Below, piece by piece: positions 15,275 through 22,517 of a stretch of 32,418 bases of DNA (the stretch's first letter is position 1; every line of letters starts with the position of its first letter). Source of the DNA: Desulfurococcales archaeon (GTDB taxonomy: Archaea > Thermoproteota > Thermoprotei_A > Sulfolobales > Desulfurococcaceae); assembly GCA_027002875.1 (NCBI GenBank), contig JALWZC010000101.1, forward strand, positions 1 through 32,418, given 5' to 3'. Both the position numbers and the translations under genes were made by a program. The notes under the pieces were generated by a model. That model ran no database searches. It saw nothing but the letters and a program-made list of their open reading frames with translations, and was not told where the DNA came from.

Positions 15275-16509
15275 GCTTTACCAGCCACTCTGCTCTTGAG
15301 TACTGCTATATAGAATCCCTGGCTATTACTCCTATGGGGGTATACGCGATAAGTGTAATCACCGCCGGGGACTCCTCTATATGCTTTATCTAGCTTAATA
15401 CCTGGCTCCATGGGTTCGAGTAAACCCTCATCCACGAGCTTTGAAACCACTAGTTCACCCTCCAACGGATGTATGCTGCACGTAGCATACACTATGTGCT
15501 CGGCGTGTCGGGCAGTGTTTCTTAGAAGCATTAATTGTTTCCCATGGTAGTATTCCAGCTTGCTCTTCCTACCAGCAGAGATCTTAACCGCTGGATCCCC
15601 GTACACGGCTCCAAGCCCGCTACACGGTGCATCTATTAATGCATAGTTGAAAACCCTAGAATAGCCCAGCAAGGTACTATCCCCATTAACAAGGATCGTC
15701 TTAGAGGGATCAACTCCTAGGAGGCCTAAGAGCCTCCGAGCGGCTTCAATCCTCTTAGCCGAATAATCTACTCCAAAACTTATTATTTCGGGGTTCAACA
15801 TGTGGATTAAGCTAAGCTTCATGCCCGGCGCGCTGCAAGCGTCTAGTAGTTTCCCCTTAATCCTGCCGAAGGCTTCAACTACTAATGCGCTAGAATAGTC
15901 CTGTGGGACTACATGCCCGACCCGGTAGCATTTGAGCCTCGATATAGGAGTCCATTTAGGGTGTTCAACATAGACCATGTATTCTAGATCTGTATCCCTA
16001 TACACTACCCCTTCGGAATCAAGGCATTCTAACGCGTCTTCAATAGTTGTTTTCAGAGTATTTATTCTCAGCCATCTCTTCCTTGTATTAAGGCTTCTAA
16101 GCATTTTCTCCAATTCGGATTCGTCCATATGGTTTAGGAGGTCTTTTACGAGGTATTCCGGGTAGCTGTAGAGTAGGCTTATCCTCTTAGTTCTCGACAA
16201 GTTCCTGACTTCATCCCTGATCAACCTAAGGGCTCTCTTATAGCTGAAGCCTATGCTTGCGAAATAAGCAGCTATTCCGCCTGGTTGTTTACCGTAGCCA
16301 TTCTTCGCTGATAGCCAGCGTAGCGTGTAGTAGTAGTTTATGAAGTAGTATCCGAGCTTGTATAGTAGTGGTGCTAGCCACCCCCTTAACCCGTACCTTC
16401 GGGTTATTATCTTGTAGGCTTTATCATAGCTTATACTAGTATGTTTGATCAGGTTTAGGATCATTGCGAGGTAGAAGCGGGTTGTATCTGGGGGTGGAAC
16501 GGTCTCCAA
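15271..16509 (-). CDS. NSUN/RsmB-family RNA cytosine-5 methyltransferase
   Basis: Transfers a methyl group from S-adenosylmethionine to C5 of cytosine in RNA, most likely tRNA in archaea. In the 412 residues the SAM motif LLDACSAPGMK (221-231) is followed by GVDYS and NGDST, then motif IV DAPCSGLG with Cys296 (the release cysteine) and motif VI YATCSIHPLEGE with Cys344 (the nucleophile). Both catalytic cysteines are intact. The N-terminal 140 residues are helical, like the RNA-binding extension of RsmB/NSUN proteins; no PUA domain is evident. The TTG start lies 2 bases after the HARP stop, preceded by GGAAGGATCT. The target nucleotide cannot be predicted; other archaeal members modify tRNA positions 48-49 or 72. 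Confidence 0.88.
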   Translation of the reverse strand: METVPPPDTTRFYLAMILNLIKHTSISYDKAYKIITRRYGLRGWLAPLLYKLGYYFINYYYTLRWLSAKNGYGKQPGGIAAYFASIGFSYKRALRLIRDEVRNLSRTKRISLLYSYPEYLVKDLLNHMDESELEKMLRSLNTRKRWLRINTLKTTIEDALECLDSEGVVYRDTDLEYMVYVEHPKWTPISRLKCYRVGHVVPQDYSSALVVEAFGRIKGKLLDACSAPGMKLSLIHMLNPEIISFGVDYSAKRIEAARRLLGLLGVDPSKTILVNGDSTLLGYSRVFNYALIDAPCSGLGAVYGDPAVKISAGRKSKLEYYHGKQLMLLRNTARHAEHIVYATCSIHPLEGELVVSKLVDEGLLEPMEPGIKLDKAYRGVPGGDYTYRVYPHRSNSQGFYIAVLKSRVAGKA

Positions 16510-16511
16510 AA

Positions 16512-17171
16512 TTAGATCCTTCCAGTCCTGCTTCTGAGTAGTAGTGTCAGCTTGTTCACGAACCTGGGGGGCTCGATGTATTTAACTCCGAGCTGGTCGC
16601 AGAGCTTCATGACTCCATAATCATTCGTTACTAATTCTGCTTTCAACTCGTGTGCTAGTACTACTAGGTCGAAGTCTACACGGGTATCGATCACTCCTTT
16701 ACGAGTAGCTTCCCGGTACTTCTGCCTAAGCTCATGGATTTCCTCAGCTATAATGCTCTGCATCTCGTCTCGATCGTGTTTCTCCCCGCTACTATAAGTC
16801 CTCCTAGCAGCTCTACGGAGGGATTCCTCTGCAACCCGTAACCCCTTAGTTATACGCATAAGCATATCGCTTATCCAATCACTCATAACGATCGCTGGTA
16901 TACGGGTAGTGTAGAGGTCTGGGCTCCTAATAGTTATAGCTCCCATTAACATATCTATAGCATCCCTGCCAACACCATTCCTCTCGAGGAAAGCCTTTAA
17001 CTCAAGCGCGGTGCTGGGGGTCGTGTAGAATTCCGCGCTGAGTATTATATGGCTCCTGATCAATAGTCTAGCATACTCCCTAACAACACCATCTAGAGTC
17101 TCAACTTTAAAGACCCCTCTGAGCCTTGGATCGGTTACCCCGCTGGTATCGATTACAAATATTAGCGCCAA
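16512..17171 (-). CDS. HARP: protein-only RNase P homologue (UPF0278, formerly RNA ligase partner)
   Basis: A 219-residue PIN-like nuclease of the family once called RNA ligase partner protein and now known as homologues of Aquifex RNase P, which remove the 5' leader from precursor tRNA without an RNA subunit. FVIDTSG puts the first metal-binding Asp at residue 8. Asp162, Asp166, Asp168 and Asp184 lie in DTRVDFD and VTNDYG; from memory, their spacing equals that of the Asp138/142/144/160 set in the Aquifex enzyme. The middle (about 100-155) is a charged helical hairpin, expected for the oligomer-forming protrusion. It starts with TTG. It lies 73 bases after pheS and 2 bases before the NSUN gene, a tRNA-themed operon. 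Confidence 0.85.
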   Translation of the reverse strand: MALIFVIDTSGVTDPRLRGVFKVETLDGVVREYARLLIRSHIILSAEFYTTPSTALELKAFLERNGVGRDAIDMLMGAITIRSPDLYTTRIPAIVMSDWISDMLMRITKGLRVAEESLRRAARRTYSSGEKHDRDEMQSIIAEEIHELRQKYREATRKGVIDTRVDFDLVVLAHELKAELVTNDYGVMKLCDQLGVKYIEPPRFVNKLTLLLRSRTGRI

Positions 17172-17244
17172 CTCTCATCAACCCATATATTCTTCTAAGC
17201 CACTGCCCCAGTAATTCCCCTGCTCCCGGGTGTAGTATAGTTTT

Positions 17245-18819
17245 CTAATCTGGTGCTGGTAGTACTTCTACATCCCTACTACTAGTATATCTTGTAAAAT
17301 ATGGTAGTCTCGGAACCGGTAGTTTCTTCAGGAAGTCTATGTCTCTGCTGAACAAATCCCTTATATCATCCAGTCCAAGCACGGCCATAGCGAGCCTATC
17401 AATACCAATACCCCACGCTATAGCTTTAACACCCGGTGCTCCAAGGATCTCCATTACCTCCCGCCTAAACACTCCGCCCGGGTAGACCTCGATCCATCCG
17501 AGATCGGGGTGTTTAATGAAGCCTTCAACGCTGGGCTCTGTAAAGGGGAAGTAGGCTGGTTTAAACCATACCTTGTTAATGCCTAGAGCCGCTGAGAACT
17601 CCTTGAAGAAGGCTAGGAGGTCTTTGAATGACACGTTTCTACCGACAATTATACCGTCTAGCTGGTAGAACTCCATTGAATGCTTTGCGTCAAGGGTTTC
17701 CGGCCTGAATACACGGTCTAGTGTGAAAACCCTATACTCCCCCTCGCCCATCTCGGCGATCTTCCTTACAGAGACTGCTGTTGTCTGTGTTCTCAATACT
17801 GGTCTAAGAGCTCTAAGCGGGTCCCACTTGTAACCCCACCCCCTACCATGGACTCTCCTAGCTCTTTCGAGGAACTCCTCGGGAACCCTGCCACGGTAGT
17901 TTGTTTCTATGAAGAAAGTATCATGTATTTCCCGTGCCGGGTGGTCTTGGGCTTGGAATAATGCGTCGAAGTTCCAGAATTCCAGCTCTACATGGGGCCC
18001 CTTAGCCTCTATGAAACCCATTGATACCAGTATATCCCTCACTAGGTCTAGGAACTCCATGTAAGCGTTTAGCCTAGCACCCTCCGGTCTCGGCGGTGGT
18101 ATCGATAAATCAAACTCCTTGATCAAGTACTCGTCGAGTCTCGGCGCATGACTGGGCCTCACAATCGTCAATACTTCCCTAGTAGTAATAAGCCCCTTGC
18201 GATACAGCTCTTGTAGTTTCTCAGTAGCCGTAACAAGTATCTTCTTACGCCTCTCAACCTTTACGAGTTTACGCCTTTTGGAAATACTGAGTAGATTACC
18301 CTTCTCCCCGGCTTCGAGGTTTTCCGCCACTCTCTTGAGGAAGCCCCTAATCCATCCTGCTTCCTCCATAGCATTTATACACTTCGAATCGTCCCCCACC
18401 ACAACGATCCCGTCTCTAACCCTTAGACAGCCGTGCCTCAGCAAGTGTTGGAGCCCAATCCTAACCTTCCCTGGTTCATCGCCTGTTTCAAGCGCTACAC
18501 ACTCGATGAACTCCTTCACTGGTTTCTCAACGCATCGATACATTACGCTATAAACCCTCTCCTCAGGCAAACCCTTCACGAGTACTTCATGCCCCTCATT
18601 CGTCAGGATCGGTATTTCCTCCACAATCCTCCTAATCTTAACCAAACCCTTAGCTTCCAGCTCAGCTAGATCCCTCATTAAGTCCTCCGGCCTAATCCCT
18701 AGCGAAGCACTGATCTCTCCAATGCTTATCTCCCCAGCTTCTACCAGTACATTTATAATCTTATACTGTTTCTCCGGTAGATACACGGGTTCACTGCTCA
18801 AATCGTTGGACGCCTCCAT
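17245..18819 (-). CDS. pheS: Phenylalanyl-tRNA synthetase alpha subunit
   Basis: The catalytic class II subunit that attaches Phe to tRNA-Phe. The 524 residues begin with a winged-helix region (about 15-80) and more helical DNA/RNA-binding-like segments, as in archaeal and eukaryotic alpha chains. The core from about 245 includes QDHPAREIHDTFF (291-303), motif 2 with FRPE (371-374), HSMEFYQLDG (380-389) and motif 3 GIGIDRLAM (470-478). The length is normal. ATG 18819 is used here; GGAGGCG just inside the frame lies 9 bases before TTG 18801, which could be the real start. Its promoter shares the spacer with the AAA ATPase gene. It is the first gene of a minus-strand run continuing with HARP, NSUN and radical SAM. 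The beta subunit is at 7817-9490. Confidence 0.95.
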   Translation of the reverse strand: MEASNDLSSEPVYLPEKQYKIINVLVEAGEISIGEISASLGIRPEDLMRDLAELEAKGLVKIRRIVEEIPILTNEGHEVLVKGLPEERVYSVMYRCVEKPVKEFIECVALETGDEPGKVRIGLQHLLRHGCLRVRDGIVVVGDDSKCINAMEEAGWIRGFLKRVAENLEAGEKGNLLSISKRRKLVKVERRKKILVTATEKLQELYRKGLITTREVLTIVRPSHAPRLDEYLIKEFDLSIPPPRPEGARLNAYMEFLDLVRDILVSMGFIEAKGPHVELEFWNFDALFQAQDHPAREIHDTFFIETNYRGRVPEEFLERARRVHGRGWGYKWDPLRALRPVLRTQTTAVSVRKIAEMGEGEYRVFTLDRVFRPETLDAKHSMEFYQLDGIIVGRNVSFKDLLAFFKEFSAALGINKVWFKPAYFPFTEPSVEGFIKHPDLGWIEVYPGGVFRREVMEILGAPGVKAIAWGIGIDRLAMAVLGLDDIRDLFSRDIDFLKKLPVPRLPYFTRYTSSRDVEVLPAPD

Positions 18820-18869
18820 TATTAATTGGTGAGTTTACTACGCGGCTACTGTATAATATTTTTGACATT

Positions 18870-18879
18870 GTACATGTGT
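18870..18879. repeat. GTACATGTGT, imperfect copy of the ATACATGTAT palindrome
   Basis: It matches 8 of 10 bases of the palindrome at 7738-7747 and 12026-12035, and lies upstream of pheS. A separate perfect palindrome, GGAACGTTCC (18896-18905), is also in this 200-base spacer. No binding protein is known for either. Confidence 0.25.
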
Positions 18880-18968
18880 AATAAGGTTTTACCGTGGAAC
18901 GTTCCGCTTCAATAAGTGTTTGGATTGTTTTAATAAAGACGAATATTTGTTCCTTCCATGGTTTGCAA

Positions 18969-18985
18969 CCGGTTTAAATAACCGG
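18969..18985 (+). promoter_or_regulatory. TATA box inside an inverted repeat, promoter of the AAA/VWA operon
   Basis: CCGGTT-TAAAT-AACCGG is a perfect 6-base inverted repeat whose 5-base centre makes up the TATA-like TTTAAATA (18973-18980). Transcription would start about 25 bases downstream, near 19000-19005, just before the Shine-Dalgarno GGGGTGAT (19003-19010) of TTG 19020. A dimeric repressor bound here would block TBP; that is inference. Confidence 0.45.
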
Positions 18986-19019
18986 GTTTACTATATTTGA
19001 GCGGGGTGATTGTCCGGGA

Positions 19020-20192
19020 TTGGTCTATGAGTGGGCTCCACGCCTCTCTCCGAGTAGAGTTGTTGATTTAGTAATCGATGTTTACACGGAGCAGTATTCT
19101 CCACGCAGTATTTCTCGTTATAGACCCGAGGAGAGAATTGTTTTAATGCTTTGGGGGCCTCCGGGTGTTGGTAAGACTGATTCGGTAAAGAAGGCTTCAA
19201 AGACTATCGCCTCAATACTCGGTAGGGAGCTTGTCGAATGCAGTCAGATAACGCCTAAACTATTCGAGAAAATAATAGGTGATCCGTCTAAATACTTCGT
19301 ATTCTGCGATATCAAGCTCGAGAGATACGAGTACTCAGACCTAATAGGCCTTCCAAATTTCCGGGAAACAGGTGAGGGGATTCATTATACTGACTGGTAT
19401 CCTCCGAAATGGGTTGCAGTACTAGGATTGCCCGGTGTAGCGGGTATATTATTCTTTGATGAGCTGACTAATGCCGCGCCCGATGCCGTTAAGTGCGCTA
19501 TGGAGGCTATATATGAGAAGAAGCTCGGAGACATAGTGTTCAGCGATTACGTGATGATCATTGGGGCCGGGAACCCGCCGGAGCACAGTAGTGTTGCGAG
19601 AAACCTGCCAGAGCCATTAATGACTAGGCTAGCCCATCTATGGGTAGAGGTACCCGTTGAGGAGTGGATCAGGTGGGCTAGGGAGAATGATGTATCCCGT
19701 GAAGTGATCGAGTATATTAGTGAAAACCCCGGAAAACTCTACATACCATGGCTGAACGCCGTTCCCCGAACATGGAGTATTCTAGGTAAAGCATTGAGAT
19801 CCGAGAGGCTCAGTAAATGGAAGGAGACTCTTTCACAAGCACTCGTAGGTATAAACCCCTATGAGGAGAAGACGCTTAAGGAAGAAGTTTCAGAGGTTAT
19901 CGAGGCCGTAGACAGGTTATCATTAATGTTTTCAAGGGCTAGGAGCCTTAAAGCTAGGATCGAGGTTTTATGGAAGATCATAAAGATCGTTGTTGAGGAG
20001 ATGTCCCTAGAATACATGGAAGCCGCAATATCGAGGATATCCAGGATGCTTACCGAGACAGAGCAGTTATTTGACCTATTATACACCCTATACAGTGAGA
20101 GCTGTCTAGGAGGCGATGATGAGAAGTGCAGCTTACTACTAAGGTTTTCCGAGAAGATAATTAATGCAAACATCACGATCAAGGAATGGTGA
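19020..20192 (+). CDS. MoxR-type AAA+ ATPase
   Basis: A 390-residue cytosolic ATPase. Walker A is GPPGVGKT (46-53), Walker B is ILFFDEL with Asp about 147, a sensor-1-like Asn lies in IIGAGNPP, and an arginine-finger region follows in PEPLMTRLAHLWVEVP. The order and spacing fit the MoxR branch of AAA+ proteins, which remodel or load metal into partner proteins carrying a von Willebrand A domain. A C-terminal helical part (about 275-390) follows. It starts with TTG, 9-11 bases after GGGGTGAT. The next gene, a DUF2201 metallopeptidase/VWA protein, begins about 10 bases after its stop with its Shine-Dalgarno inside this stop codon, so the two are almost certainly coupled partners. Confidence 0.85.
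   Translation: MVYEWAPRLSPSRVVDLVIDVYTEQYSPRSISRYRPEERIVLMLWGPPGVGKTDSVKKASKTIASILGRELVECSQITPKLFEKIIGDPSKYFVFCDIKLERYEYSDLIGLPNFRETGEGIHYTDWYPPKWVAVLGLPGVAGILFFDELTNAAPDAVKCAMEAIYEKKLGDIVFSDYVMIIGAGNPPEHSSVARNLPEPLMTRLAHLWVEVPVEEWIRWARENDVSREVIEYISENPGKLYIPWLNAVPRTWSILGKALRSERLSKWKETLSQALVGINPYEEKTLKEEVSEVIEAVDRLSLMFSRARSLKARIEVLWKIIKIVVEEMSLEYMEAAISRISRMLTETEQLFDLLYTLYSESCLGGDDEKCSLLLRFSEKIINANITIKEW
20188..20191 (+). promoter_or_regulatory. Shine-Dalgarno GGTG over the AAA ATPase stop, sets the DUF2201 start
   Basis: GGTGA overlaps the TGA stop at 20190-20192 and lies 11 bases before TTG 20203. The earlier in-frame ATG at 20164 has no such element and would overlap the ATPase gene by 29 bases. 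Confidence 0.4.
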
Positions 20193-20202
20193 AACAGTAG
20201 AA

Positions 20203-21465
20203 TTGAAGCCTCAAACACAGTACTCCATAGATATAGCTTACTATTATCCTTCAAGGGTTAAGGGGAGGCTTTACAGGAAAATAGGGAAGACTATAAACCA
20301 TATCGTCAACAAGCTCCTACCCTACCCCAACATTAAGCTTGTCCTAAGAAACGTTTACTTCGAGGTTCGCGAAGTTAATAGCGCGTTTACGGATGGTAGT
20401 AGCATAGTGTTAAACCCTAGGATAGTTCTAGGATATGATCTAACAAGTTTATCCGAAATAATGATCCATGAATTCCTCCACATAGTTCTAGGCCACCCTA
20501 TAAGGGCTAGGAGGTATACTAGTAGAATACTCTACAATTTCGCGGCCGACATAATGGTTGACTCGATCGCTTCAAAGTATATTTATGGTAGGATGGTTCA
20601 CCACTTAAAAGTGCTTGAGAAGCTACTAATAGAAGCCCTCAAGAAAGAGGGGATGGATGAAAAAGCGGATATGATCAGGGATTTGATCGAGGACGTTGCT
20701 AGCGATCCTTCCGTTTGGAGTACTGAGAAAATATATGATTACCTCTTAAAGATCTTCGACGAGAAGGGGTTATTGGAGAAAATAGCAAGGATGATCGAGA
20801 AGATGATGGCTAAAGCTTTCCCCGAAATACATCCATGGGTAAAGGGTAGGCCCCACATGTATGGAGATATGTATGGTTTATTCACATTGATGCTGAAGTA
20901 TAGGGTTCTAGAGACGATCATTAATAGGTCCGGGGGTCCGGACTGGGTATCTATTCTAAGGAAACTACTCGTGGTTAAGAAGGGCAGGGGCCCGTATACA
21001 TCATGGAAGAGGCCTAACAAGAAACTACTCGTTCACGGAGCTTACTATCCGGTTAAAACAGGTATTATGCTGAACAGGCTCGTATTAGCCGTTGATGTTA
21101 GTGGTAGTATTAGGGATGAGGATTATAGGAAGATAGCATACGAGGCTGCAAGACTAATTAATAGTATAGGGGTCTACGAGCTATATATTATCCAGTTCGA
21201 CGCGGACATCGTACACGTATCCAGACACGTACAACCTGGTCTGTGGGATATTGTGAAAGCTATGGAGGTTAGGCACGGTATTGGGGGTACGAGGTTCGTA
21301 CCGGTATTTGACTATGTTGAGAAAGAGATCGGGGAGGTCGACGCGATAATATTCTTCACCGATGGAGAGGGAGAATACCCTCCCTACACGCCTGGGCATA
21401 GGACTGTATGGGTACTTATAAATAATAATGTGAATCCCCCCTTTGGTGAAGTAGTCTATGCCTAA
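20203..21465 (+). CDS. DUF2201 protein: zincin-like metallopeptidase fused to VWA domain
   Basis: About 420 residues from TTG 20203. The N-terminal domain has HEFLHIVLGH (first His about residue 89), an HExxHxxxGH-type zinc site as in the DUF2201 putative metallopeptidase domain (COG3864). A helical middle (about 120-270) follows. The C-terminal VWA-like domain has a complete metal-ion-dependent adhesion site: AVDVSGS (Asp about 298), the Thr of GGTRF, and FTDG (about 386). In this family a MoxR ATPase acts with the VWA protein, as here. Whether the peptidase site is active is unknown. The stop overlaps the ATG of the next gene by 8 bases. A longer start at ATG 20164 is possible. Confidence 0.85.
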   Translation: MKPQTQYSIDIAYYYPSRVKGRLYRKIGKTINHIVNKLLPYPNIKLVLRNVYFEVREVNSAFTDGSSIVLNPRIVLGYDLTSLSEIMIHEFLHIVLGHPIRARRYTSRILYNFAADIMVDSIASKYIYGRMVHHLKVLEKLLIEALKKEGMDEKADMIRDLIEDVASDPSVWSTEKIYDYLLKIFDEKGLLEKIARMIEKMMAKAFPEIHPWVKGRPHMYGDMYGLFTLMLKYRVLETIINRSGGPDWVSILRKLLVVKKGRGPYTSWKRPNKKLLVHGAYYPVKTGIMLNRLVLAVDVSGSIRDEDYRKIAYEAARLINSIGVYELYIIQFDADIVHVSRHVQPGLWDIVKAMEVRHGIGGTRFVPVFDYVEKEIGEVDAIIFFTDGEGEYPPYTPGHRTVWVLINNNVNPPFGEVVYA

Positions 21466-22351
21466 CGTGAATATTTCATGGGTAAAATTCATTATAGGCA
21501 GGGAAGGTCTCCGCGCGATATACGTACTAGAACCGTTAGGGAGCGAAAACTCTGAATGGGATGATGAAGAAAGGGTGGAGAAGCCATATATAGGATTAAT
21601 CGAGAATAATAGCCTCGTAGCGTACAGCCCGGTACCGGAAAAGTATAGGATTCTACTATACTCTGAAGGATTCAGGAGGATTGCCCGAGACTACATTGAT
21701 GGAAAAACTAGCTATATGGGTGTATTAAAGTATTTCAAGATCGATATCGAGGAGTTGAAGCGTTCATCAAGGATAAAATATCCCGAGAAGGATGAAGAAT
21801 TCATCGTACTCGATAACGCTTTACTCATGGTATTAGACGATGAAATGATCGCCGTCTTGGGCGGCGAGAAAACATTATACCTTAGAGCATCTAAAAGTGA
21901 GAAATACCTCGAATACATACCGGGAATACCTCCAAAGAAACCCGTCGAGGATGAAATCAGGACTAGCTACGAGCTCGTAGGCGTAATTAATAGTTACCCT
22001 AGGCCCAAGGTCGAGTATAAGGAGTTAATTGAGAAAACGGATACTATAAGCATAATCGAGTCCTATCCCATGGAATACTTACTATTATATACAGCGTTCA
22101 AAGACGGCGATACAGGCTATGTTAAGAAGACGATAAGCAGGCTGGGAAGCCCAGTACCGTACAGTGAGACGCTAACAACTACAGAGATCGAAGTACTAAA
22201 GAAGCTGATAAATAAGATGAAGGAGTACAATATAGGCGACTGGAAAACACTACAAGTAGCAACAGCAATCTCCATACTCTTCGACAGAGACCTAGATGAA
22301 GTCTACAACTACCTACTAGGCAAATATGTGAGGAAGGTAGAAGAATTTTAG
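21458..22351 (+). CDS. Third protein of the MoxR/DUF2201 operon, unknown function
   Basis: A 297-residue, acidic, soluble-looking protein with no signal peptide or membrane helix and no recognised motif. The first 160 residues alternate beta strands and helices; residues about 190-297 are helical, ending in a run of amphipathic helices. ATG 21458 lies 9 bases after GGTG and overlaps the DUF2201 gene by 8 bases, so it is read from the same message in near-fixed proportion. The context suggests it is the substrate, adaptor or third component of the AAA/VWA machine. That is inference from gene order only. Confidence 0.7.
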   Translation: MPNVNISWVKFIIGREGLRAIYVLEPLGSENSEWDDEERVEKPYIGLIENNSLVAYSPVPEKYRILLYSEGFRRIARDYIDGKTSYMGVLKYFKIDIEELKRSSRIKYPEKDEEFIVLDNALLMVLDDEMIAVLGGEKTLYLRASKSEKYLEYIPGIPPKKPVEDEIRTSYELVGVINSYPRPKVEYKELIEKTDTISIIESYPMEYLLLYTAFKDGDTGYVKKTISRLGSPVPYSETLTTTEIEVLKKLINKMKEYNIGDWKTLQVATAISILFDRDLDEVYNYLLGKYVRKVEEF

Positions 22352-22404
22352 ACATTTTTCAAAATTAATAAACGTGTTCATTATTTCAAATGTATTTCAG
22401 TGTT

Positions 22405-22421
22405 TTATAACTACGTTATAA
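22405..22421. promoter_or_regulatory. Inverted repeat upstream of the giant surface-protein gene
   Basis: TTATAAC-TAC-GTTATAA is a perfect 7-base inverted repeat with a 3-base centre, about 50 bases upstream of the presumed TATA box. It may be an operator for the 6.6-kb gene. The surrounding AT-rich DNA makes chance occurrence possible. Confidence 0.3.
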
Positions 22422-22468
22422 TAACCGATTACTTTCTTATAATGCAATTAAGTGTTCCAAAGTTAAGG

Positions 22469-22480
22469 TTAAATATAAGA
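22469..22480 (+). promoter_or_regulatory. Probable TATA box for the giant surface protein
   Basis: TTAAATATAAGA lies about 40-50 bases before the GTG at 22518. Transcription would start near 22497-22503, leaving a short leader that includes AAAGGTGGG as Shine-Dalgarno. It is assigned by position and base composition only. Confidence 0.35.
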
Positions 22481-22517
22481 TTTTTTAACACTATTTGGAT
22501 GGGAAAAAGGTGGGTCG

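Noticed and set aside
7817-18819. Separation of pheS and pheT as a sign of rearrangement
   Set aside because: Unlinked pheS and pheT are common in archaea, so the distance alone is not informative.
20164-20202. ATG 20164 as start of the DUF2201 gene
   Set aside because: It has no Shine-Dalgarno and overlaps the ATPase gene by 29 bases. TTG 20203 follows GGTG at the spacing seen elsewhere and begins where the conserved-looking protein begins.
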